DNA of 25,195 nt, from contig NZ_JAKEDR010000034.1 in NCBI RefSeq assembly GCF_023653455.1, positions 1 to 25,195 of the forward strand, written 5' to 3'. Position numbers and translations under genes: made by a program. Each line of letters opens with the position of its first letter. The first letter of the stretch is position 1. This document shows, in pieces, positions 7,064 through 13,456 of this stretch. This stretch comes from Paraclostridium ghonii. GTDB taxonomy: Bacteria > Bacillota > Clostridia > Peptostreptococcales > Peptostreptococcaceae. The notes under the pieces were generated by a model, which made no database searches, was not told the origin of the DNA, and saw only the letters and a list, made by a program, of their open reading frames with translations.

Positions 7064-7092
7064 AAGACTAGGGTAAAATCTAGTCTTTTTTA
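7064..7092 (+). terminator. Rho-independent terminator
   Basis: AAGACTAG (7064-7071) pairs perfectly with CTAGTCTT (7080-7087), followed by T-rich sequence; closes the 6521 gene. Confidence 0.85.
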
Positions 7093-7122
7093 TTTTTTAA
7101 AAAAGTTTGAGCAGGACAGGCA

Positions 7123-7148
7123 ATTTTATGCTCCCATTAACATAAAAT
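7123..7148. repeat. Inverted repeat upstream of the small RHH-like gene
   Basis: ATTTTATG (7123-7130) and CATAAAAT (7141-7148) form perfect 8-bp arms around a 10-base centre, about 30 bp before the start at 7180. It could be the operator of the small DNA-binding-like protein that follows. Confidence 0.4.
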
Positions 7149-7179
7149 GGAGTATATCAACAAAGAAAGGAGCATAAAA

Positions 7180-7359
7180 ATGAACAATTCAAGAGGTAAA
7201 AGTGAATTAAGAGAAGATTTAAGGATTAACGTTTCATTTAAAAGTTTAGATGTGGATGAAGTAGAACTTTATGAGTGGATTAAAAAAAGTTCTAAAGGTA
7301 TAGGACCTAGTGGATTTATAAAAATGCATATGTTTAAGCTTATGAATGAAAGCAAGTAA
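7180..7359 (+). CDS. Small protein with ribbon-helix-helix look, possible regulator or accessory DNA-binding protein
   Basis: A 59-residue protein. I chose the ATG at 7180 because AAAGGAG (7166-7172) lies eight bases ahead; the in-frame ATG at 7147 lacks a site. It begins with a basic/acidic stretch MNNSRGKSELREDL, then a beta-strand-like RINVSFKSL, helix DEVELYEWIKKSS and helix PSGFIKMHMFKLMNE. This order matches CopG/MetJ-type ribbon-helix-helix proteins, which bind operators or oriT sites as dimers. The match is of pattern only. It is the first plus-strand gene before the DNA-translocase block, and an inverted repeat lies just upstream. Plasmid copy control, autoregulation or relaxosome accessory function are all open. 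Confidence 0.55.
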   Translation: MNNSRGKSELREDLRINVSFKSLDVDEVELYEWIKKSSKGIGPSGFIKMHMFKLMNESK

Positions 7360-7362
7360 ATT

Positions 7363-7396
7363 AAAAGAGCCACAGGAAGGGCACTCCACATGGCTC
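7363..7396 (-). terminator. Terminator reading leftward, ends the 22-residue peptide transcript
   Basis: On the minus strand GAGCCA ... TGGCTC (7391-7396 and 7367-7372) with an inner GGA/TCC pair, followed by TTTTAATTTA. There is no T run on the plus-strand side, so it works for leftward transcription from about 7560. Confidence 0.6.
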
Positions 7397-7475
7397 AAAC
7401 AGAATGAACTATAAAAAATTATAATTCGATAATATATTCGATAAAAAAAGCTAATATCCTTTAAATACAACAATT

Positions 7476-7544
7476 TTAGAAGTAAGTTTTTTGTATTATG
7501 TCTAAAATCATTGCAGCTGCAAACCAAAAAAATGCTGATTGCAT
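7476..7544 (-). CDS. 22-residue hydrophobic peptide (possible small membrane peptide or toxin)
   Basis: A very short ORF: ATG at 7544, TAA at 7476-7478. The sequence is MQSAFFWFAAAMILD followed by IIQKTYF. A perfect ribosome site, GGAGGT (7551-7556 on the minus strand), lies six bases before the ATG, much better than chance, and a leftward terminator lies about 80 bp beyond its stop (7363-7396). Residues 4-17 are hydrophobic enough for one short membrane segment with a basic C-terminal end. Such peptides occur as type I toxins or as small membrane-protein modulators; which one applies cannot be told. Its transcript would start within the leader of the 7611 gene and run opposite to it. This is seen in sequence, but whether it is expressed is unknown. 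Confidence 0.5.
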   Translation of the reverse strand: MQSAFFWFAAAMILDIIQKTYF

Positions 7545-7610
7545 AAAAATACCTCCAAGATAAAAATTTATAATAAGGTTAATATTTGCAAATTAAGGGG
7601 GAATTATACA

Positions 7611-8069
7611 ATGAAAATATTAGTAAATGGAAATACAGTAAGCGAAATGATATGCGAGAAAGTAGTTAAAGTTAGAGAATTCGGTAAAAATGAGATTATA
7701 GATTGTGATTTTAACGTAGAAGATATGTCTTTAGTAGAAAAAGCATTAAATCGTATAAAAAGTAATAGGTTAATGTATGCTAGATTAGTTTTACTTACAG
7801 CGTTAATGTTACATTTTAATATGAATTTTGTATTTGCTAATGAATTTTCATCTTCTTTAGACAGTGTTGGAAATCAGATAATGAGTATGTTGATAGTGTT
7901 CGCAAAATGGGGATGTATAACTATGGGAGTTAAAAATATGACCATAACCCTTATAAATGGTGGAGATATGAAAGCCGCTATGAAAGATGGCACTCAATAC
8001 CTATTAGGATTCTTATTTATTCAATTTTATACGCAACTATTTGAAATGTTTAAAGGTATAAAATTCTAA
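7611..8069 (+). CDS. Membrane protein of a DNA-transfer-like module
   Basis: A 152-residue protein from the ATG at 7611, chosen because AAGGGGGA (7595-7602) precedes it; the longer in-frame reading from 7539 has no such site. Residues 1-50 are soluble and charged. Then come a hydrophobic segment (about 56-75, LVLLTALMLHFNMNFVFA, possibly an internal signal or anchor), a segment near 90-110 (IMSMLIVFAKWGCITMGVKN) and one near 130-148 (YLLGFLFIQFYTQLFEMFKG). The layout 'anchor, short periplasm-like loop, two membrane segments around a GVKN-x-T turn' recalls small TrbC/VirB2-like or holin-like components of Gram-positive conjugation systems. It stands 13 bp before the next membrane protein gene and shares a transcript with the ATPase. 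Confidence 0.55.
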   Translation: MKILVNGNTVSEMICEKVVKVREFGKNEIIDCDFNVEDMSLVEKALNRIKSNRLMYARLVLLTALMLHFNMNFVFANEFSSSLDSVGNQIMSMLIVFAKWGCITMGVKNMTITLINGGDMKAAMKDGTQYLLGFLFIQFYTQLFEMFKGIKF

Positions 8070-8082
8070 GGGGGTAAATAGT

Positions 8083-8313
8083 ATGTTTGAAAAAATATTT
8101 AAAGCGGTTAACCCATGGACTTATATCGAGGCATGGTTATTAGAAGTTGGGAAAAATATTGTGTTATCTAGCTATTGGATATGTTTAATAGGAGGATTAA
8201 TAGGTTTGATATTATGTCTATTTGAATGTAAAAAAGGTAAACATATAGCTATGATATCACCTATAATATATATAATAATTAAGATTTTAGGGAGCGTGAT
8301 TCTGGATGTTTAA
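8083..8313 (+). CDS. Small two-segment membrane protein in the translocase operon
   Basis: A 76-residue protein behind AAGGGGGT (8068-8075). Residues 1-25 are amphipathic (MFEKIFKAVNPWTYIEAWLL). Two membrane segments follow, near 30-48 (SYWICLIGGLIGLILCLF) and 56-74 (MISPIIYIIIKILGSVIL), joined by a short basic loop ECKKGKH. Its last 8 bases overlap the start of the ATPase gene, so the two are translationally coupled and probably act together at the membrane. No family recognised; in position it corresponds to the small coupling membrane proteins of conjugation clusters. Confidence 0.6.
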   Translation: MFEKIFKAVNPWTYIEAWLLEVGKNIVLSSYWICLIGGLIGLILCLFECKKGKHIAMISPIIYIIIKILGSVILDV

Positions 8314-10588
8314 GAGTAAAGTCCAATCAATTCCTTTAGATAAATATTTTCAAATTGTTAAGAATGAATATGTTACAGTCCAATTAATACCTACTAAATC
8401 AAATAAAAATAATTCTACAGATGCCATAGCTAACTTAATAAATAAGATGTTTAAGCAACTTAATAAACTTGTTAGAATAGAAAATAAAAAACTCATAGTA
8501 GAAACTCAAATGAAAGCTAGTTACTATATACACATCACAAAAGAAGAAGTTCAATTCTATTTCATCCTACCCAAAATACATCTAATGAAATTCAAAAGTA
8601 AGTTTTCAGAAGTTTGGAAGAATATTGAGATTAAAGAGATTGAAAGCATTCCAATGGATATAAACTCATGTACTAAGTACCAATTAAGATATAAAATGCA
8701 AGATTCTTTAAGTTTAAATGTAGACAAAAGAAATAATGACCTATTAAATGCTAATATGTCTGTTTTAGAGATATTAGAAGCGGAGGAAAGTATTGGTATA
8801 TTCTATAATTTTATTCCTACATCAGAAAAAGAGTCTAATTATTTCAAGACTACTTATAAAAAGACTGTGGAGCAATATCAAAAAGGTGATAACCTAAAAA
8901 AAGCTAAGAATATTATAGACTTAGGAATAGTTACAGTTAAATTCTTGATAAATTTCTTAGATGATTTAGTAAACTCTATGCTAAATAAATCTAAGAAGAC
9001 TGGAAATTTATTTATATCAACGGAAAAAGAAATATCAGCTAGTACTAAAAGGAAATCTAAAATAGATATATGCAAAACGCAAGTGATAGTTTTAAGTAAA
9101 TCAACAGAAAAGGAACGTGAGAAACAGTTAGGGATAGCTACATGTAATACGTTTAAGTCTATAGATGATGATAATGAGTTAGTGTATAAAGAAGTAAACT
9201 CAAAATTGAGTGAGTATGCTCCTCGATTAAATGGTATAGAGGTGTTAAAAACTACTACTGAAGAGTGTTCTAATTTTATAGCTGTTCCAGGGAGAGAAAT
9301 TATAGAACAGTATAAAGTTATAGAACATAATAAGGTACTAGAACGTAGAGTTCCCAAGTGTTTGGAATCTGGAGAAGTTAGGATAGGCACGGTTAAACAT
9401 AAGGAAACTACACAAGAAGCGTATTATTCAAGTGATAATCAAATAAGTAGACTAGGTAGAGTTTTGCTAGGCTCCATGGGTGCAGGTAAGGACTATTATA
9501 TGGTGAATATGGCAAAAGATATTATATCATCCAATAGGGGACTTATAGTAATTGATTATATAGATCAATGCCAACTAGCTGATAGTATAAAAGATATAAC
9601 TCCTCATAATAGACTTTTAGAAATAGATTGCTCAAATATAAATCAACTTCAATCGTTTGTTTTTAACGAGCATAAAACAGATTCATCTTTAGACGATTAT
9701 TCTAAAATAGCTATAGCTATGCAAAAATCAGAACAAATTCAAATATTATTAGATGCTATAAATGATGATAATACTAAACTAACGCCTCGAATGTTAAGAT
9801 ATTTATATGCAGCAGGTACAGTAGTTTTTTATTTAAAACAAAATGCTAGTTTTAAAGATGTTATAGATGTACTAACTAATCCTGTTAAGAGAGAGAATTT
9901 AATAAACCAACTCAGCGAAAAAACTAAAAGTATACTAGTTGATGAAATAGATGATCTTAGAGATTTAACCAAGACAACTAAAACAGGAGTAGAAAACGCA
10001 GACTCTAAAATTGATGGCATCATAGATAGAGTATCTTGGCTTAAAACAAATATGTATACTAAGATTGCTTATTCTAAAGATAGTTCTAATAATATTAATT
10101 TTATAGATGCTATAAATCAAAATAAAGTGATTTTAATTAAGATACCTGAGAAAGTATTTAATAGTAGAGTTATACGTAATGTTATAGCTACATTTTACTT
10201 ATCTAAAATATGGTTAGCAAAGCAACTAGGAGCTACTGAAGTAAAAACAGAACTATTCGTAAATGAAATCCATCAATGTTACAATTGTCAATTGTTAATG
10301 GAAAACATATTAGTAGAATCTAGAAAGTTTAATCTTGTCCCAACTATAGCTATGCATTATTTAAATCAATGTACTAGTAAGTGTAAAAATGCTATATTAG
10401 CGTCAGGATCTTCTTTCATTCTCATGTCAGGTTGTGATGTTAAAGCATTCAATGAATTAAAAACTCATTTTGAGAAAGATGGTTATGATGAAATTGATTT
10501 AGTTGAACTAGAAAGATATCACGCATTATGTTTAATTAAGAATGAAGATACAAACTATAGTTCATTTGTAGCTAAACTACCTGCTTAA
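8306..10588 (+). CDS. HerA/VirD4-like DNA-translocase ATPase (TraG/DUF87-type), deviant Walker A
   Basis: A 760-residue protein, GGGAG 11 bases before the ATG. The N-terminal 380 residues hold no membrane segment I trust. Residues 389-396 are Walker A, GSMGAGKD, with Asp in place of the usual Ser/Thr after Lys395. RGLIVIDYIDQC follows, the same place where family members read VIDPHGD. A Walker-B-like strand ends in NEIHQ (E654), and then come ESRKFNLVPTIAMHYLNQ and the end segments of the family (ILASGSSFILMSG, DLVELERYHALCLI). This order fits hexameric ATPases that move DNA or protein through membranes (VirD4/TraG coupling proteins, HerA). Next to two small membrane proteins it could be the motor of a conjugation-like, phage-like or defence system. 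No relaxase gene lies in the window. An earlier assignment to a filamentous-phage pI/Zot motor was discarded because of its length. Confidence 0.65.
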   Translation: MFKSKVQSIPLDKYFQIVKNEYVTVQLIPTKSNKNNSTDAIANLINKMFKQLNKLVRIENKKLIVETQMKASYYIHITKEEVQFYFILPKIHLMKFKSKFSEVWKNIEIKEIESIPMDINSCTKYQLRYKMQDSLSLNVDKRNNDLLNANMSVLEILEAEESIGIFYNFIPTSEKESNYFKTTYKKTVEQYQKGDNLKKAKNIIDLGIVTVKFLINFLDDLVNSMLNKSKKTGNLFISTEKEISASTKRKSKIDICKTQVIVLSKSTEKEREKQLGIATCNTFKSIDDDNELVYKEVNSKLSEYAPRLNGIEVLKTTTEECSNFIAVPGREIIEQYKVIEHNKVLERRVPKCLESGEVRIGTVKHKETTQEAYYSSDNQISRLGRVLLGSMGAGKDYYMVNMAKDIISSNRGLIVIDYIDQCQLADSIKDITPHNRLLEIDCSNINQLQSFVFNEHKTDSSLDDYSKIAIAMQKSEQIQILLDAINDDNTKLTPRMLRYLYAAGTVVFYLKQNASFKDVIDVLTNPVKRENLINQLSEKTKSILVDEIDDLRDLTKTTKTGVENADSKIDGIIDRVSWLKTNMYTKIAYSKDSSNNINFIDAINQNKVILIKIPEKVFNSRVIRNVIATFYLSKIWLAKQLGATEVKTELFVNEIHQCYNCQLLMENILVESRKFNLVPTIAMHYLNQCTSKCKNAILASGSSFILMSGCDVKAFNELKTHFEKDGYDEIDLVELERYHALCLIKNEDTNYSSFVAKLPA

Positions 10589-10609
10589 AATTTGAGGGTA
10601 GTTTTATAT
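10574..10609 (+). terminator. Terminator overlapping the end of the ATPase gene
   Basis: AAACTACC (10574-10581) pairs with GGTAGTTT (10597-10604), followed by a T-rich stretch. The stop codon (10586-10588) lies in the loop. Confidence 0.6.
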
Positions 10610-10617
10610 TTTATATG

Positions 10618-10690
10618 GGTATAACTTTTTATGTTGATAATAAGAATATGGGTTTGTATGAAAGCTTAACCTAACATAAAAAGTTATACC
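10618..10690. repeat. Perfect 18-bp inverted repeat, 37-bp spacer
   Basis: GGTATAACTTTTTATGTT (10618-10635) and AACATAAAAAGTTATACC (10673-10690) are exact reverse complements. There is no T run behind them, so this is not a terminator. Together with further copies of AAAAGTTAT to the right it looks like a protein-binding array, such as a replication or transfer origin, or recombinase sites close to the element end. Confidence 0.85.
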
Positions 10691-10693
10691 TAC

Positions 10694-10751
10694 AACACAA
10701 AAAGTTATGTTTGAAGACTTAAAGTAAGCAATTTCAATGGGGATATAACTT
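10694..10751. repeat. Further copies of the AAAAGTTAT element
   Basis: AACACAAAAAGTTATGTT (10694-10711) matches the right arm of the inverted repeat at 15 of 18 positions in the same direction, with 3 bases between them. GGATATAACTT (10741-10751) is a partial copy in the opposite direction. Confidence 0.6.
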
Positions 10752-10766
10752 GATATAAAATTACAC

Positions 10767-10875
10767 AGACTGAGTCTAAGTCACTCTAAACGATTAAGCT
10801 TGTCGTTCATTACATCTAAACAAGTTTAGAACGCTACGCTTGCTATTCACTTGCTTAATAGAGTGTATGCTAAAC
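10767..10875. other. Foldable non-coding stretch with three CTAAAC repeats at the element end
   Basis: This part of the 392-bp gap (10589-10980) has no ORF I accept. It can fold into several stems. AGACT-G-AGTCT lies at 10767-10777. A long stem pairs CACTCT (10782-10787) and ATTAAGC (10793-10799) with GCTTAATAGAGTG (10853-10865), leaving a 5-base bulge. CTAAAC-AA-GTTTAG (10816-10829) is a hairpin inside the long stem. CTAAAC recurs in direct orientation at 10786, 10816 and 10870. A structured RNA, a transfer or single-strand origin, or integrase arm sites are possible. The remaining 10876-10970 is AT-rich and shows nothing I can name. Confidence 0.5.
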
Positions 10876-10969
10876 AACTATTAAAAGTTGCATGTCCTTA
10901 CATAAAAAATAAATTTTAGGTAAAAATATTAAAAAATCAATTATATATTAATCTTGATTTAACTGTTAT

Positions 10970-10990
10970 CATGGAACTGATTATTGCACA
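10970..10990. other. Probable right attachment junction of the integrated element
   Basis: The reading frame of the ABC binding-protein gene runs with good family similarity up to ...RTDVQ and then meets TAA at once (10981-10983). The break point therefore lies within a few bases of this stop. Everything to the left is prophage-like or unrelated. The core sequence cannot be defined without the left junction. Confidence 0.55.
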
Positions 10991-11532
10991 TCTGTACGAA
11001 TATGAACTTCACCTTTTTTAGTATCTGTTCCTAAAGTAAGATTGTTTTTCTTTAAAACGTACTCTAAAGTCATCTCAGGAACTCCGCCTTTTCTACCACC
11101 TAAAACTTCTTTACCTTTTAACTTATCAAATGAGAAATTGTCATTTTTCTCACGAGATACTAAAAAGCTACCGTCCTTTTGAGTTAATTGTGCAAAGTTT
11201 ACAGCATAGTTGTCATTGCCTTTATTATATACATAAATAGAAGCTTCAGGACCCATAAGACCTATATCAACCTCTCCTGAAAGTAAAGCTGCCATCGTTT
11301 TATCAGCACCTTGGGTATTTATAAGATCTATTTCTATACCTTCATCATCAAAAAATCCTTGAGTTATTGCTACATATTGAGGGGCATAAAAAATAGAATG
11401 AGTCACCTCTCCTACTGTTAACTTAGTCATATCTTTATCAGTAGTATTTGAAGAAGTATCTTTTGTACAACCAGCAACACCTAGTGCAAGGCTTGTTGCC
11501 ACGGCTAATAAAGTTGAGATTTTTTTGAACAT
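10981..11532 (-). pseudogene. ABC transporter substrate-binding lipoprotein (SsuA/TauA/NrtA/ThiY-like), truncated by insertion
   Basis: Encodes 183 residues where family members have about 320-340. Residues 1-22 are a lipoprotein signal with lipobox VAGC (Cys22). The first half of a periplasmic-binding type II fold follows: TVGEVTHSIFYAPQYVAITQ, GFFDDEGIEIDLI, TMAALLSGEVDIGLMGPEAS and FDKLKGKEVLGGRKGGVPE. The protein stops right after HIRTDVQ, where homologs normally go on into an F-A-x-x-x-G-A-F-like segment and the second lobe. The stop codon is supplied by the DNA of the neighbouring element. The lost lobe holds half of the ligand site, so transport must be lost or altered unless a second copy exists. 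AAAGGGGG precedes the ATG. It is the last gene of the ATPase-permease-binding protein operon. Confidence 0.8.
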
Positions 11533-11622
11533 AAATAGCCCCCTTTAAAAATTTTATATTTTATATTTTATTAAAAATTTACAATATATGTTACATATAG
11601 TTAATACTATATGGCATAAAAA

Positions 11623-12426
11623 TTATCTTTTAGATTTATAAATTTTTTCAGCTATATTTAAAATTTGATACATTACTAAAGCGCATATAGCTAATACTAT
11701 TACACCCATCATAACTAAATCTAATTTAAATACTTGACCTCCATAAACTATTAAATATCCAAGTCCGTATCTAGAAACCAAGAACTCTCCAACTATAACT
11801 CCGACCCATGCCATACCTATATTTATCTTTGTTAAATTAATTAAGTTTCCTATATTTGAAGGAAAAATTAACTTAGTTAATATCTGAAACTTAGTAGCTC
11901 CGAAACTCTTAAGCATTTTTATTTTTTCTTCATCTACTGATATAAAATAGTTATAGGCTGAGAGGATAGTAACAACTACAGAAATTGTAATAGCTATAAC
12001 TATAATACCTTTCATACCAGCACCAGCCCAAACTATTAAAATAGGAGCAAGAGCAGTCTTAGGAAGGGCATTTAAAACTACCAAAAACGGATCTAGAATT
12101 TTTGATAGACGTTCAGACCACCAAAGAAAAATAGCTATTAGTATACCTAAAACTGTACCAATTACTAAACCCACAACTGTTTCATAGCTAGATATTAAAA
12201 CGTGCTTTAATAGTTCACCAGTTTGAAGATATTTAACAAATAAAGCATATATATCACTTGGTTTACTAAATAAAAATACGTCTATAATATTTAAGCGAGC
12301 TAGTATTTCCCATATAGCTATAAATCCAATTAATAAAATCCATTGAGAAAAAAATACTATCCTCTTTTCTTTTTTTATTGATTTTAAATACTCTGTATGA
12401 CCTGTGGAAAGATTACTTTGTTTCAC
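11623..12426 (-). CDS. ABC transporter permease, SsuC/TauC/ThiX-like
   Basis: A 267-residue membrane permease of the nitrate/sulfonate/taurine and thiamine-precursor family. I chose the GTG at 12426 because AAGGAG lies about a dozen bases ahead of it; the ATG further upstream lies deep in the ATPase gene without a site. Six or so membrane segments are visible, with the family marks IWEILARLNIIDVFLFSKPS, LNALPKTALAPILIVWAGAG and the cytoplasmic EAA loop ISVDEEKIKMLKSFGATKFQ ... IFPSNIG, which contacts the ATPase. It overlaps the ATPase gene by 14 bp and stands 90 bp before the truncated binding-protein gene. The substrate cannot be told from sequence. Confidence 0.87.
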   Translation of the reverse strand: MKQSNLSTGHTEYLKSIKKEKRIVFFSQWILLIGFIAIWEILARLNIIDVFLFSKPSDIYALFVKYLQTGELLKHVLISSYETVVGLVIGTVLGILIAIFLWWSERLSKILDPFLVVLNALPKTALAPILIVWAGAGMKGIIVIAITISVVVTILSAYNYFISVDEEKIKMLKSFGATKFQILTKLIFPSNIGNLINLTKINIGMAWVGVIVGEFLVSRYGLGYLIVYGGQVFKLDLVMMGVIVLAICALVMYQILNIAEKIYKSKR

Positions 12427-13165
12427 TTGAATCGATCTCCTTCCATAAGATGTTAAAATAATCTTTAAAGTTTTCAGCACTACGTGATATAATAGGGGTT
12501 CTTTCTCCAGATATTTTTAAGTCTATAGTATAGATACTTTTAATAGTTGCAGGACGCTTTGAAAGGACTGCTATTTTATCTGACATGGATATAGCTTCAG
12601 ATATATCATGGGTTACTAATATTGCGGATTTACCTTCATTTCTAATAATTTTGTAAACATCATCACTAACTAATATTCTAGTTTGATAATCAAGGGCTGA
12701 AAATGGCTCGTCAAGCAAAAGAATATCAGGATTTACAGCAAGTGTACGAATTAAAGCAACTCTTTGTCTCATACCACCGGATAGTTCTTTTGGATACATA
12801 CTTCTAAAATCCCATAAACCATAAGTTTTTAATAATCTTTCAATTCTAGAAATAGCTTCAGGAGTTTTCTTTTTTTGAATTTCAAGTCCTATTAAAATAT
12901 TATCCATTATGGTTCTCCACTCTAAAAGATGATCCTTTTGAAACATATAACCTATATTGCCAGTTATATTAACTTTACCGGATGTTGGTTTTAGAAGTTC
13001 TGTTAAAATATTTAAAATAGTAGATTTACCACTTCCAGAGGGACCAAGTAGGGTTAGAATTTCTCCTTCATTTAAAGAAAAGTTAATATCATTTAAAACT
13101 TGGATTTCACCATCTTTATTATAAAAGTTTTTGGTAAGATTTTTTACATCTACTATTGATGTCAT
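12413..13165 (-). CDS. ABC transporter ATP-binding protein, SsuB/TauB/ThiZ-like
   Basis: A 250-residue ATPase that energises the importer. Walker A GPSGSGKST is at residues 41-49, the Q-loop is in GYMFQKDHLLEWRTIMDNIL, the signature is LSGGMRQRVALIRTL, Walker B is ILLLDEPFSALD, and the H-loop is VTHDISEAI. The Q-loop sequence and the length are those of the nitrate/sulfonate/taurine group. The ATG at 13165 has a perfect ribosome site, GGAGGTGA. It is the first gene of the operon. I looked for a TPP riboswitch upstream and found none, which argues against, but does not exclude, a thiamine-precursor importer. Confidence 0.9.
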   Translation of the reverse strand: MTSIVDVKNLTKNFYNKDGEIQVLNDINFSLNEGEILTLLGPSGSGKSTILNILTELLKPTSGKVNITGNIGYMFQKDHLLEWRTIMDNILIGLEIQKKKTPEAISRIERLLKTYGLWDFRSMYPKELSGGMRQRVALIRTLAVNPDILLLDEPFSALDYQTRILVSDDVYKIIRNEGKSAILVTHDISEAISMSDKIAVLSKRPATIKSIYTIDLKISGERTPIISRSAENFKDYFNILWKEIDSSETK

Positions 13166-13204
13166 AATATGTCACCTCCATAGATTTTGCTAGTATACTT
13201 TATA

Positions 13205-13233
13205 GTATTAAGAACAAATGAGTTTTGTACCAA
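13205..13233 (-). promoter_or_regulatory. Promoter of the ABC importer operon
   Basis: On the minus strand TTGGTA (13228-13233), 17-bp spacer, TAATAC (13205-13210), about 40 bp before the ATPase start. Confidence 0.45.
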
Positions 13234-13355
13234 TATAATGAATAAGTTAAACATAGTACACATAAATAAACCTATCAATCAAGGAAGGTTTAAATATAAA
13301 ATCATTGAAATAAGTCTAAAAAAATGGTATTCTATCAAAAGAAAATCTAAAAAGA

Positions 13356-13433
13356 ATGTCGTTATTATATATAAAATCAATTTAAAAATTGGGATTTAAT
13401 ATATATTAGAGCTTATTTATGTAAGCTTTTTTT
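13356..13433 (+). promoter_or_regulatory. Leader with short ORF and terminator: probable attenuator of the ABC-F gene
   Basis: A short ORF (13356-13385, MSLLYIKSI) is followed after 24 bases by an intrinsic terminator: AGAGCTTA (13408-13415) pairs with TAAGCTTT (13422-13429), then T's to 13433. The ABC-F start lies just 23 bp downstream. Terminators in this position upstream of antibiotic-responsive ABC-F genes act as attenuators that are opened when drug-stalled ribosomes sit on the leader ORF. The short ORF has only a weak ribosome site, so the exact leader peptide is uncertain. The whole leader (about 13,235-13,456) holds no longer gene. Confidence 0.5.
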
Positions 13434-13456
13434 AAATGATAAAGAGAGGTAATAAT

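Noticed and set aside
8878..9390. 170-codon minus-strand frame inside the ATPase gene
   Set aside because: Lies wholly opposite a gene with clear family motifs; its Ser/Leu-rich translation is typical of an antisense shadow.
10618..10690. Inverted repeat as a terminator of the ATPase gene
   Set aside because: The 37-base spacer and lack of a T run do not fit, and a better terminator stands at 10574-10609.
10694..10875. CRISPR-like repeats
   Set aside because: The copies are few, short, in mixed directions and unevenly spaced; there are no cas genes.
13166..13300. TPP or other riboswitch before the ABC importer operon
   Set aside because: I looked on the minus strand for the conserved TPP pieces (CTGAGA and the ACCTGA-type end) and found none; the leader is also only about 35 bases long if the promoter at 13205 is right.
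13187..13399. 70-codon plus-strand frame before cplR
   Set aside because: No ribosome site at its start, very Lys/Ile-rich as expected of random AT-rich DNA, and it covers the leader region of cplR.
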